Made by a program: the position numbers and the translations under genes. Below, one piece after another: positions 1 to 8,039 of a stretch of 64,000 nucleotides of DNA; position 1 is the stretch's first letter; every line of letters begins with the position of its first letter. Under the pieces are notes generated by a model. It was not told where the DNA came from. It was given only the letters and a program-made list of their open reading frames with translations, and made no database searches. This DNA is from CAYFMH01 sp964344775 (GTDB lineage: Bacteria; Patescibacteriota; Gracilibacteria; UBA4473), in assembly GCA_964344775.1 (NCBI GenBank), contig CAYFOO010000002.1, positions 1 through 64,000 on the forward strand. The letters run 5' to 3'.

Positions 1-178
1 TTAAATCTCTTTGAGCCTGAGCAAGTTCAAGTAATACTTTAGGTGATTCATTACCTTTCTGTCTGAATAACTCTACAACAGAGGCAAGGCTTTCATCTTC
101 CTTTAGTAGTGCATCAAGCTTCTTTTGAGCTTCATCTCTTTTGTGCATCTCAAGTTTGGCTACTTCAAGTTCAATCAT
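1..178 (-). CDS. hypothetical protein, C-terminus beyond window
   Basis: The reading frame opens with ATG at 178 and stays open for 59 codons to the window edge, so only the N-terminal part is visible. It begins MIELEVAKLEMHKRDEAQKK and is rich in Glu, Lys, Leu and Gln with heptad-like spacing, suggesting an alpha-helical or coiled-coil segment. No signal peptide or membrane segment is visible. It lies 59 bp downstream of the radical SAM gene on the same strand, so it may be the last visible member of that cluster. I do not recognise a family. Confidence 0.6.
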   Translation of the reverse strand, partial: MIELEVAKLEMHKRDEAQKKLDALLKEDESLASVVELFRQKGNESPKVLLELAQAQRDL

Positions 179-237
179 AGTATTTAAAAATTAAAAACTT
201 ATTGCAATAGTATTTATAAATTGGATTTTGTCAAGCT

Positions 238-1434
238 TTATTTTTGTAATTTTTCACACCTATCGCATTTAACCTCATAAATAAGCGATTCCAGAGAGAA
301 AGTTTTTTCCAATAATCCCTTCCAACACTGCGGATCTCTCGCATACGGATCGTGCTTCATCGCCTCTGACATACACATCGCCCCCCCGAAACATCGATCC
401 ACCACCCGACAATTTTGGCATTCTGGATCGGCTTTGGCCAGTTGAGTGAGTTCTTCGTATTTTGGCCCATTGAAGATGGATTCTAGAGACTCTTTCTTTA
501 GATTTCCCAACACATGCTGTGGCAGCAACCGACAAGCCAGCACATCCAGATTGGGCAGGATCGTGAGCCCATTGTGCCAACGAACTCCACAGGACCTCAC
601 CTGGCCATCATAATCCAACGCCTCTATCCCACTCATGCAGTACGTCCGAAACATCTGAGTCAGATCATCGTATTCTCGACCAGCTCGACTCACCGTGTGC
701 TGCAGATGATGTTTTTGATTCATTTCTCGCACTTTTTGGTGGAATTTTTGGAGTTCTTTTGGGGGGACGATATTTTCGAGATCTTCTCGGCTCTGGCCGA
801 TCGGCACCAGCATGCGTAAAAGGATTGGAATGTCATATACAATGAGTAGGTCCAATAAATTCCAAACTTCTTTGTAATTTTGCTTAGAGATCGTGCAGCC
901 GAGATGGACCGAAATATTGTATTTTTTGAGTAAGGCAATCGCTCGCAAAATCGTATCAAAAGCTCCTTCGCCCCGAATCGCATCATTTTGTACTTGATCT
1001 CCTTCGATACTGATCTGCATCCGCCGGATAGCACATTTTTTGGTCAGAAATTCGAGCATTTCATCCGTGAGCAGAGATCCGTTGGTCAAAATCCCCGTCC
1101 GAATCCGATCAGAATGAGGAGCGATGTATTCTAGAAACGGTAAAATATCCGGATGCACAAATGGCTCCCCTCCGGTCAGTTTAAATCCTACTTTTTTTGA
1201 CCCAAATCCCTGTTTTTTTCCCAAATCCAAATACTGATGAAAGATATCTTTCATAGTCTCCAGATCAGGTTGTTCTCCCTGATAAGTCTCGTGATAACAG
1301 TGCGTACACCGCCAATTGCAATTATTCGTGATATGCCACTGGAGCCCCAATCCGCTTCGGTAATATTTTTGGTGCAGATCGAGTGCATTTTGAAACGCTT
1401 TTGATTTTTTGTTGTTGATAACTGGGAGGGCCAT
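238..1434 (-). CDS. radical SAM/SPASM domain protein
   Basis: A 398-residue radical SAM enzyme. The 4Fe-4S/SAM motif CNWRCTHC holds cysteines at about 39, 43 and 46, followed by the glycine-rich TGGEPF motif near residue 90. The C-terminal third has the many cysteines expected of a SPASM domain with auxiliary clusters (CxxxC...CxxCxxxxxC type, residues about 280-370). SPASM enzymes commonly modify peptides (RiPP maturases, PQQ and mycofactocin type, anaerobic sulfatase maturases); the substrate here is unknown and no precursor peptide is evident nearby. I chose the ATG at 1434; a GTG one codon upstream is possible. It follows the kinase-like gene by 77 bp on the same strand, suggesting co-transcription with it and the two twin 504-residue genes. 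Confidence 0.85.
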   Translation of the reverse strand: MALPVINNKKSKAFQNALDLHQKYYRSGLGLQWHITNNCNWRCTHCYHETYQGEQPDLETMKDIFHQYLDLGKKQGFGSKKVGFKLTGGEPFVHPDILPFLEYIAPHSDRIRTGILTNGSLLTDEMLEFLTKKCAIRRMQISIEGDQVQNDAIRGEGAFDTILRAIALLKKYNISVHLGCTISKQNYKEVWNLLDLLIVYDIPILLRMLVPIGQSREDLENIVPPKELQKFHQKVREMNQKHHLQHTVSRAGREYDDLTQMFRTYCMSGIEALDYDGQVRSCGVRWHNGLTILPNLDVLACRLLPQHVLGNLKKESLESIFNGPKYEELTQLAKADPECQNCRVVDRCFGGAMCMSEAMKHDPYARDPQCWKGLLEKTFSLESLIYEVKCDRCEKLQK

Positions 1435-1511
1435 CACAAATCACCGTATCCTTTTTGTTGGAATTTTCAATTTTTCCAGCCTACGTTAGTTCAAAATTTC
1501 AGTTACAAACT

Positions 1512-2822
1512 TCAGCCCTCGTCAGTCTCGAGATTTAATTCCAGACTACGACTGACAGGTCGGTCGACAGGCAATTTTTCCAAAAGACATTCTAGCGTTT
1601 TATATCTTTCTCCGAGGGCCGTTTTTGCGTTTTTTAATAAAGCCTCTTGTGTCCACTGATTTGGATATTTCTCATTAAGACTTGTCTTTTTGTACAGCGG
1701 AGAAAGGGCGATTAAACAAAAAATATAAAAACAATCTTTTTCGCCTGAAAGATGATGGCTTCGCCAAACATCGGGTGGAACGCTTTCAAAATATTCCCAC
1801 AGTACCTCGGATATTTTTTTTAATTCCGTAGAAAAATTGCCGCCAAAATAAGCACTCAAAAAAGCATAAAGCGGATCTTGGCTTTTGAAGTCAGCCACTT
1901 CGTAGGGGGATTTTTCGATCAAAGAAGCCAGGTGGTGGAGAAACTTGTGCATGACACTGATCTGATCTCGCAAGATCTCTAAAGGCTGGATTTCTTTTTC
2001 GGTTGTTTTGAGAAATCGAGAAGAATCCAAATCGGTAAAAACGACCTTTTGACTCCCAAGGCAGTAGTAGAAATTATCCAGCCCTCCGGAGTGTCGATAG
2101 ATTCCGGATGATGAAAATTTGTATAACTCTTCTCCCACTTTTTGCATTAATTTTGCCAGTATTTCTGTTCTTTGCATTTTTGGCTCGGAAGTTTTAGAAA
2201 CTTTTAAATCTTCGAACAGGGCTTCATAAAATTTTTGAAATTGCGGATTATTTTTTTCGGTTTGAAAAAGCACGCGATCGAGTCGATAGGGATTATTTTC
2301 TTCCACGAGAGAAACCGCTACTCCCATCACCTTTCCTTCAAAAAGGTGATCCGGATATTCGGCTACCAAAAGAGGCGGAGTGACTGAAACCTTATTTTTA
2401 TAAAGATGAAGTGCGGCTTCGTATTCTTGTAATGCTCGGCGGTGTTCGATGCCTCCAAAGGGAGAAATTTCACTGGTCAGCGTTCGAAAATCTCCCTGCC
2501 CTGAAAAACCAAAATGTTTCACTTTTTGCCCCGTTTCGTATTTCTCAGAAGTTGGTGGATGGGGGGCATTGTAAATCTTTTTTTCGTACTGTCCGCGGAA
2601 TTGATGTGCCGATTCTGGATTCCAGATTCCGATTCCTTTGAGCTTGAGAGCGGCAAAAGGTTTCCCAGAAACAGAGATGGGATTTTTAAGCACGTGCCAG
2701 GCCGTCCTGCCGGGAGCGAGAAACTGAGGCGGGGTTTCCCAGGATAGCAAATCATTGATTTCATCTTGCTGACCTTTGGACAAATCCACGAGTTCGGATT
2801 GATGGGTGATATTGAATTTCAT
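1512..2822 (-). CDS. kinase-like fold protein of unknown function
   Basis: This 436-residue protein has no clear close family. It shows a pattern resembling atypical kinases: a lysine in AALKLKG (about K60), a conserved-looking glutamate helix EHRRALQEYEAAL (about 126-138), and RHSGGLDNF followed by VVFTDLDSS (H244, N250, D264, D266), like the HxxxxN...D catalytic loop and metal-binding Asp of aminoglycoside-phosphotransferase or SelO-like folds. The start is set by a TAATG overlap with the upstream gene: the stop of the propeller-like gene shares one base with this ATG at 2822, which implies translational coupling. A start six codons earlier is possible but less likely. The kinase fold is inferred; phosphorylation, adenylylation or loss of activity are all possible. 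Confidence 0.6.
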   Translation of the reverse strand: MKFNITHQSELVDLSKGQQDEINDLLSWETPPQFLAPGRTAWHVLKNPISVSGKPFAALKLKGIGIWNPESAHQFRGQYEKKIYNAPHPPTSEKYETGQKVKHFGFSGQGDFRTLTSEISPFGGIEHRRALQEYEAALHLYKNKVSVTPPLLVAEYPDHLFEGKVMGVAVSLVEENNPYRLDRVLFQTEKNNPQFQKFYEALFEDLKVSKTSEPKMQRTEILAKLMQKVGEELYKFSSSGIYRHSGGLDNFYYCLGSQKVVFTDLDSSRFLKTTEKEIQPLEILRDQISVMHKFLHHLASLIEKSPYEVADFKSQDPLYAFLSAYFGGNFSTELKKISEVLWEYFESVPPDVWRSHHLSGEKDCFYIFCLIALSPLYKKTSLNEKYPNQWTQEALLKNAKTALGERYKTLECLLEKLPVDRPVSRSLELNLETDEG

Positions 2823-4336
2823 TATGAAAGATATTGGCAATGGGTGGTGTGCACTTGAAAATTAGACAAATCGATATCGTCAAAAAGTGATTTTGATTTT
2901 AAGATTTCAATTTCTTCCTCCATTTTTCGTTTTTCAAAATTATAAATCAGGATTGTCTTGTGTCCGACAATGAAAATGAATTTTCCATCGTCAGAAACTT
3001 CCAGAGCGATATATTCGGCTGCATGTCCGGGGTGATGATAGTTGAGAAAGTCAGCCATGTCTTCCGCCCCAATATCGTCCAAAAAGTTTTTTCCAATGTC
3101 GTGATGAAATTCCAAAGACATATTTTCGGCATTGATAAAAAAGAGTCGATTGGGTTTTCCAATGGTGCAGATGTAGATTTTTCCTCCGAAAGAAAAAACC
3201 TTGTGCGAAGTAAACCGGTATCCTCGTGTATCAGAAAAACTTTCTTTTTTTGTGAGTCCTTTTTCGGTTATTTCAAATTTATCAATGGCTGCTGGACCGA
3301 AAAAAGTACGCCCTCCTTCTAGTTTGGCAAAGTTGTGGCAAGAAACAAAAACGCATTTTCCGTCCGGATGAAGTTCAAAGTGGGCCGGAGTGGAATAGGT
3401 CGTGTGATATAGAGTTTGTTGATTTTTTGATAAATTTATGGTGTTGATGTTGCCTTCTACTGGTTTTACCAAAAATTCTTCCCGGGCATCACAGATTTCT
3501 CGGAAAGATTTTTCCCCAAAAAGAGATTGGACGTACAATTCAAAATCAGGTCGGAGGTCATAAGTTCCATTGAATTCATCAATCGAAATTGATTTTTGGA
3601 AATTTTCTTCTGAAAAATTTTCACTCATTTGTTCACAAAACTCTTGGAACAGAATTCGAAATACATACTTGTATAATTGAGCCCGATCAAAAATCTCCCC
3701 TGTTTTTTGCACCTGAAAACAAACATCAGAAAAATCAGAATTGAGTAAAAGATTCCCATGTTTTTTGGTCACATGCGGGCATCCCCGTCCTCGAGGGTCA
3801 GTGAAAATTTCTTCAATTTTTTTCAGATCGAGGGTCGATCGATAATATTTCACTACACCTTTGTCTTCAGAAGAATTTTGGTGCAGGGCTGAAAAATAAA
3901 AATAGTTCGGATCTTCATCATCCGGGAAAATGGTGGAAACAAATTGCGTGATATTTTCATTATCTGGAATCGGAAGATCTTTTCCGGTAAGTACTTTTAA
4001 TTTTTTATTGGCCGGATCTACCAAATAAAAGTACGGACTGTTTTCTACAAAGTTGAGAAAGGCACCATTTGAATTAACGCATAAAGAAGAATGTGGTTTG
4101 AATATTTGAGGGCACTGATAGGAGGTGTTTTTTATTGTTTCTAAATTTTCTAGAGAATAAGAAGTGAGATAGGTGCTTTCTCCTTTTCGGAAATCCAAAA
4201 GCACAAAAGAAACCAAAAAATTTCGCTTATCTTTTCGGTGCCGGAGATAAAACATTAACGGGGCATCAAAATTCTCAGCCACCTTTTCAGGAGCTTTGAA
4301 TTTTTCGGTATTGATGTGTAGATCAAGTCCAAGCAT
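2822..4336 (-). CDS. histidine-rich, possibly beta-propeller protein A
   Basis: A 504-residue cytosolic-looking protein with no signal peptide. It is a paralogue of the 504-residue protein at 4457-5971 over the full length. Invariant blocks in the pair include PHxTK (H188), the nearby H193, PAHFE (H319), the HNF triad (H334), RGYRFTSH (H378), CTIGKPNRLF and the C-terminal HCQY (H499). Repeated short beta-strand stretches such as YFYLVDPANKKLKVLTG and GKFIFIVGHKTILIYN resemble propeller blades. Histidines spread along a propeller-sized chain recall metal sites in carotenoid oxygenases or selenium-binding protein, but I cannot assign either family. It sits between its twin and the kinase-like gene, with TAATG coupling to the latter. 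Confidence 0.65.
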   Translation of the reverse strand: MLGLDLHINTEKFKAPEKVAENFDAPLMFYLRHRKDKRNFLVSFVLLDFRKGESTYLTSYSLENLETIKNTSYQCPQIFKPHSSLCVNSNGAFLNFVENSPYFYLVDPANKKLKVLTGKDLPIPDNENITQFVSTIFPDDEDPNYFYFSALHQNSSEDKGVVKYYRSTLDLKKIEEIFTDPRGRGCPHVTKKHGNLLLNSDFSDVCFQVQKTGEIFDRAQLYKYVFRILFQEFCEQMSENFSEENFQKSISIDEFNGTYDLRPDFELYVQSLFGEKSFREICDAREEFLVKPVEGNINTINLSKNQQTLYHTTYSTPAHFELHPDGKCVFVSCHNFAKLEGGRTFFGPAAIDKFEITEKGLTKKESFSDTRGYRFTSHKVFSFGGKIYICTIGKPNRLFFINAENMSLEFHHDIGKNFLDDIGAEDMADFLNYHHPGHAAEYIALEVSDDGKFIFIVGHKTILIYNFEKRKMEEEIEILKSKSLFDDIDLSNFQVHTTHCQYLS

Positions 4337-4456
4337 TTGTATAAAAGGTGGGAAGTTGTAGGTTGTAAGTTGTAAGTTGCCCGGCCTTCGTATCCCGACG
4401 AGTCGGGAGGAGTAGGCTAAGGGGCTTATTCATTAATATTTATCCCTATTTTTTGG
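4337..4456. repeat. intergenic word repeat plus TCCCGA palindrome
   Basis: This 120-bp gap between the twin genes has no ORF. It contains repeated (G)TTGTAAG words at 4352-4378 and a perfect palindrome TCCCGAC-GA-GTCGGGA at 4393-4408. Both repeat types recur in other gaps of the window (for example 47545-47613, 53060-53209 and 53985-54063). Confidence 0.6.
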
Positions 4457-5971
4457 TCAAAAATATTGGCAATGAATGGACTTGCCGTAGCAATCCTGGA
4501 GTGCGGGGTGGTGAGACCTGATTGATTCATCAAGAAATGGGAGTTCGGCCACCACTTTTTTCTCCCGCATGCTATAAAAAACAGTCGAAAAGGTCCCAAT
4601 CAAACAAATAAATTCACCGTTTTCCGAAACTTCCAACGCTACGTATTCCATCTGTTTTTGACGGAAATGGTTGAGGGCATCGGCTACTTTTTCTTCTGGA
4701 ATATCTGACAAAAAATCTGGACCAATATCGGTAAAATGATCCAGTTCCATCGTCTGAGCATCAATGATGAAAAGTCGATTTGGTTTCCCAATCGTGCAGA
4801 CATACCCCTTGTCTTCAAATCGGAAAAATCGATGCGAGGTAAATCGATATCCTCGCGGATCAGAAAAGCACCCTTTGTGAATTAATTTTCCATCGGTTAA
4901 TTGATATTTATCGATCCCGGCCGGGCCGAAGAAAAATCGAGATTCAAAGGTGCAAAAATTATGAGAGGAAGTGTAAATACAATCTTCTTTTTCATCGATC
5001 TCGAAGTGGGCCGGAGCAGCAAAAGTGGTATCGATTGCTTGAAAATCTAAAGTTTCCAAGTCGAGCATGGTTATTTTCCCGGGTGCCAATTCAAACTGAC
5101 ATTCTGGGATCTGATCACAGAGTTCTTTGAAGTTGCAATCGCCAAAGAAAGATTTGATATACAGATCAAAATCCGGATCAAGTTCGTACATTTGATTTTC
5201 ACCGATAGTAAATGATTTTTGATATGCTTCTTCTGCAAAATCTTTCCCAATCGCTTCACAATATTTCTGGTAAAGATGTCGGTAGGTCCGGTTCAGCAAT
5301 TCTTTTTTTCGGATAATTTTCCCATCTTTTTTGAGCTTAAAATCGATATTTTCAAAGTTAGAATTAAAAAGATAATGGTGATGACTTTTCGTCGTGTGCG
5401 GACATTTCCCTTTTTTTTCGGGGTGCGAAAAAATTTTTTCGATATTTTTTAACTGGGCATCGGTTTTATAATAATGAATCATAATTCCTTCCCCAGAACG
5501 ATCCGTGTGAGCACAAAAATAAAAATGATCGGGATCCTCCTCAATCCAATAAAAAGTAGAACCGAAACTCAAAATATCTTCTGCTTCTTCACAATTCAGA
5601 TCTTCGCCCGTAAAAACTTTTATCTTTTTGGCTTCTGGATCCACAAAAAATAAAAATCGGCCGTTCTCGATAAAGTTGTAAAAACTATTTGTCCCTTTTA
5701 TCCGGAGGGTGGAATGAGGGCAGTGCGTGAGGGCTGTTTGGAGCCAGGATTCTCGATGATACGCATCCGTCTTTTTTTGGTTTTTTGGGGAAAAGCAAGA
5801 GTAGTAAGTCATTTCTTTTTTCTGAAAATCCATCACCACAAAGGTAGTAAAAAAGTTCCGCACGTCTTCTGTATGCCAGCAATAAAAAATTATGGGATTT
5901 GGAAATGCCTCACAAATAGCATCCTCCAATTTGAATTTTTCTTTGTGAATTTGTAAATCAAGTTCCAACAT
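4457..5971 (-). CDS. histidine-rich, possibly beta-propeller protein B
   Basis: A 504-residue paralogue of the protein at 2822-4336, exactly equal in length. The conserved histidines fall at corresponding places: H192 and H197 (PHTTKSHHH), H322 (PAHFE), H337 (SSHNF), H380 (RFTSH) and H500 (HCQYF). GKPNRLFIIDAQTMEL matches the twin's GKPNRLFFINAENMSL. There is no signal peptide, so it probably acts in the cytosol. It is the first gene of a likely minus-strand operon (twin B, twin A, kinase-like, radical SAM) and is divergent from the chorismatase-like gene, with a 114-bp shared promoter gap. Similarity is highest around the histidine blocks and lowest in the first 180 residues, suggesting a retained active site with diverged specificity. 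The family is unknown. Confidence 0.65.
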   Translation of the reverse strand: MLELDLQIHKEKFKLEDAICEAFPNPIIFYCWHTEDVRNFFTTFVVMDFQKKEMTYYSCFSPKNQKKTDAYHRESWLQTALTHCPHSTLRIKGTNSFYNFIENGRFLFFVDPEAKKIKVFTGEDLNCEEAEDILSFGSTFYWIEEDPDHFYFCAHTDRSGEGIMIHYYKTDAQLKNIEKIFSHPEKKGKCPHTTKSHHHYLFNSNFENIDFKLKKDGKIIRKKELLNRTYRHLYQKYCEAIGKDFAEEAYQKSFTIGENQMYELDPDFDLYIKSFFGDCNFKELCDQIPECQFELAPGKITMLDLETLDFQAIDTTFAAPAHFEIDEKEDCIYTSSHNFCTFESRFFFGPAGIDKYQLTDGKLIHKGCFSDPRGYRFTSHRFFRFEDKGYVCTIGKPNRLFIIDAQTMELDHFTDIGPDFLSDIPEEKVADALNHFRQKQMEYVALEVSENGEFICLIGTFSTVFYSMREKKVVAELPFLDESIRSHHPALQDCYGKSIHCQYF

Positions 5972-6065
5972 CTTATAAGAAGGTTATACACCTTAATGTT
6001 AAAAATAAAAAATGAGGTATAATGCCGCAAGGTTTTATTACATTTTTATTTCCAAGCCTGTGCGG

Positions 6066-6071
6066 TATAAT
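6066..6071 (+). promoter_or_regulatory. putative -10 box of chorismatase-like gene
   Basis: TATAAT lies 14 bases before the ATG at 6086, which would give a very short leader. A second TATAAT is at 6018-6023. No convincing -35 is seen for either. Confidence 0.35.
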
Positions 6072-6085
6072 ATATTTTCCGTAAA

Positions 6086-7123
6086 ATGAAAGACGATTCT
6101 CAAACCACAGATTATCAAGAAAAATATTTGTTTCTCACTCGCAATCTCTCAAAAATATCTGTTTTGGAGAAGATAAAGGAGGCTTCAGAAGAAGTTCAAA
6201 TTATCCGAATTTTTATCGCGGGAGAAAGAAGATTTGTTGACCAATTTTCAGATCTAAAAAAAGAATTTCCGTGCATCTTTCTAGCCCATTCTATCAATGG
6301 TCCCCGACTTCCAAGTGTTTGTGTTCATACGGGAGAAGGAAATTTAAAATCTTTTCGGTATATTTCTCAACTTGCGTTAACCCACCAGTTAACTGGTGGG
6401 TTAAATACTAAGGAGATTGATGGAAGAAAAATCGGCACTATTTTTGAAACGGAAAACGAAAGACAACTCTATCTCTGTGGTTTTCAGGATTATGAATCGG
6501 TAGATGAAGTATTAAAATCTCAAAATTTTTCGCCTCAGGATCTGTTTCGTCATTGGAACTTTATCGAAGATATCAACCATAATTATGAGGGGTTCAACCA
6601 GTTGCGAGACGCTTATTTTCAGAAGCATAAAATTACAGACTTCCCAGCCGCGACCGGAATCGAGGCGGATTTGGAGGGGCAAAAATTAAGTTTGAATTTC
6701 GAAGGAATTCAGAGCAACGAAGTGGAAATCAAAGATTTAAAAAGTGATTTACAACCAGATGCAAGCAGTTACGGCCCGAAATTTAGTCGCGGGAAAGTGC
6801 TTACTTTTTCTCAATTTAAAAAAGTGTATATCTCCGGGACTTCTTCGGTGGATTGGGATGGAAAATCAATTTTTCAGGATGATCCGGAGAGAAATGTAGA
6901 TTATGTTTTGGATTGTGTGGGGCATTTGCTACAGAAAGAAGGAACTGATTTTAATGACATCGTTTTTTCTATTGTGTATTGCAAAAATGAAAAGTACTTC
7001 GATATTTTTCTCCAGATTTATAAATCTAAAAATTGGCGGTTTCCGTTTATTCCGCTTTGTGTGAATATTTGTCGGGAGGATTTATTTTTTGAGATGGAGT
7101 GTGTTGCGATTAAAAATCACTAA
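6086..7123 (+). CDS. chorismatase-like protein (FkbO/Hyg5/XanB2-related, Rid-like fold)
   Basis: A 345-residue protein whose C-terminal half carries motif blocks I associate with the FkbO/Hyg5/XanB2 chorismatase family: NYEGFNQLRDAYF (about 166-178), PAATGIEAD (about 187-195), YGPKFSRGK (about 229-237) and ISGTSSVDWDG (about 249-259), followed by the Rid-like helix-strand region. Family members hydrolyse chorismate to dihydroxycyclohexadienoate or hydroxybenzoate; which reaction occurs here, or whether chorismate is the substrate, cannot be told. It is transcribed away from the radical SAM operon and is probably part of the same function. CPR genomes often lack a shikimate pathway, so the presence of this enzyme is unexpected. 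A 28-bp palindrome lies in frame inside it (6377-6404). Confidence 0.65.
   Translation: MKDDSQTTDYQEKYLFLTRNLSKISVLEKIKEASEEVQIIRIFIAGERRFVDQFSDLKKEFPCIFLAHSINGPRLPSVCVHTGEGNLKSFRYISQLALTHQLTGGLNTKEIDGRKIGTIFETENERQLYLCGFQDYESVDEVLKSQNFSPQDLFRHWNFIEDINHNYEGFNQLRDAYFQKHKITDFPAATGIEADLEGQKLSLNFEGIQSNEVEIKDLKSDLQPDASSYGPKFSRGKVLTFSQFKKVYISGTSSVDWDGKSIFQDDPERNVDYVLDCVGHLLQKEGTDFNDIVFSIVYCKNEKYFDIFLQIYKSKNWRFPFIPLCVNICREDLFFEMECVAIKNH
6377..6404. repeat. 28-bp perfect palindrome inside a CDS
   Basis: The arms TTAACCCACCAGTT and AACTGGTGGGTTAA are perfectly complementary with no loop. The palindrome is read through in frame in the chorismatase-like gene as part of THQLTGGLN. It may be a short inserted palindromic element. 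Confidence 0.8.
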
Positions 7124-7245
7124 AAAATTTGGAAAGCGGAATGTAAAATTTAGGAATTGAATTTAGTTTTGGGAATAAAAAATGGTAAGTAGAAAAAGGA
7201 ATATTTCTTGACGAACATCGAATAAAAAATAATCTCAGGGCGGAA

Positions 7246-7506
7246 ATGACACCAGAAAAAATTGTTTTTTCAAAACATGTGGAGATACAGATGAAAGAAA
7301 GAGGGACCACGAAAGAAGAAATTCTTGAGACTATTAAAAAAGGGGAAAGTGTTCCTGCCAAAACGGGAAGAAAAGCTTTCAGAAAAAACTTTCCGTTTGA
7401 AAAAGAGTGGAATGGAAAATGGTATGGGATTAAGCAAGTGATGTCGGTTATAGAAAAGAGAAAAGAAAAAACAATTGTCATTACGGTTTATACTTTTTAT
7501 TTCTAG
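7246..7506 (+). CDS. DUF4258 family small protein (RelE-like toxin candidate)
   Basis: An 86-residue protein matching the DUF4258 pattern: FSKHVEIQMKERG at the N-terminus, GTTKEEILETIKKGE, and a C-terminal VVYTF-like strand (TIVITVYTFYF). DUF4258 proteins have a small RelE/ParE-like fold and are often next to a DUF2283 protein in toxin-antitoxin-like pairs. Here the stop at 7506 is followed six bases later by the ATG of exactly such a partner. There is no helix-turn-helix. Toxicity is inferred from the family and context only. Confidence 0.7.
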   Translation: MTPEKIVFSKHVEIQMKERGTTKEEILETIKKGESVPAKTGRKAFRKNFPFEKEWNGKWYGIKQVMSVIEKRKEKTIVITVYTFYF

Positions 7507-7512
7507 TTGACC

Positions 7513-7734
7513 ATGAAAATATCTTATGACGAAGAAGTTGATGCGGCTTATATCCGGTTTACGGAAAAACCGGCACAGGTGACGACGCAGAGAATTTCAG
7601 AGGACGTGGCGATTAATTTTGGTGAGGATAATGAGGTTGTGGGGATTGAAATTCTTTCGGCACACAAGCATCTTTTTCCGCAGCGAGAGAACTTGCATAT
7701 TGAGATTGAGAATGCGGAGGTGGAAAAAGTGTAA
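7513..7734 (+). CDS. DUF2283 family protein (antitoxin-like partner)
   Basis: A 73-residue protein that starts MKISYDEEVDAAYIRF, the signature N-terminus of DUF2283, and continues with an acidic C-terminus (HIEIENAEVEKV). I chose the ATG at 7513 over an in-frame TTG at 7507 because the family begins MkisYD. It follows the DUF4258 gene at once and is presumably co-translated. DUF2283 proteins are small beta-sheet proteins commonly paired with DUF4258; the antitoxin role is inferred. Confidence 0.75.
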   Translation: MKISYDEEVDAAYIRFTEKPAQVTTQRISEDVAINFGEDNEVVGIEILSAHKHLFPQRENLHIEIENAEVEKV

Positions 7735-7856
7735 ACAGCAAAGTGGCTCCACATGCAATATGGAGTCTGCATGAGGGGTGGGGGGAGACGAAAAATGGCA
7801 AATGGGAAAATGGAAATGTAAAAAACTCGAGATGTTTCTTAGTCTGTCTTCTGCAG

Positions 7857-7940
7857 GAGCAACTTTGTAAGTTGCTTCGGAATGTTTTTAGTGTTGCACA
7901 ACCGAAACGTTTTGGTTCAATTTACAAAATTGAGCCTGCG
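7857..7940 (+). repeat. three-hairpin structured repeat, diverged copy
   Basis: The gap 7735-7995 has no supported gene. This part aligns with the repeat at 48374-48490 and its second copy: both contain GGAGC, a hairpin around TGT (GCAACTT-TGT-AAGTTGC here, GGATT-TGT-AATCC there), a CGTTTTGG/CCGAAACG-like stem around TGCACAAC, and a GGTTCAATTT...AAATTGA(G/A)CC stem. The first stem differs in sequence but keeps pairing, pointing to selection on structure or a mobile palindromic unit. Confidence 0.6.
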
Positions 7941-7995
7941 GAGATCAAAAATTAATCATGAAATTATATCATGATTTAGAGGATTTTTCAATTTC

Positions 7996-8039
7996 AAAAT
8001 ACACCTCCCCACTTTTCATCACCTTTTTTTAGCACCGGA
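7996..8039 (-). pseudogene. recG: remnant duplicate of recG 3' end
   Basis: About 44 bases here match the 3' end of recG at 8546-8589: an identical AAAATACACCTCCCCACT, then near-identical sequence ending AGCACCGGA, with a few mismatches and one indel. Read on the minus strand it would encode the recG C-terminus (PVLKK...) up to a stop, out of register after the indel. It lies directly beyond the stop of the small gene at 8040-8423, so that gene sits between two copies of the recG tail. Confidence 0.7.

Noticed and set aside
7743..7955. 70-codon frame after the DUF2283 gene
   Set aside because: It translates the three-hairpin repeat and has no family character.
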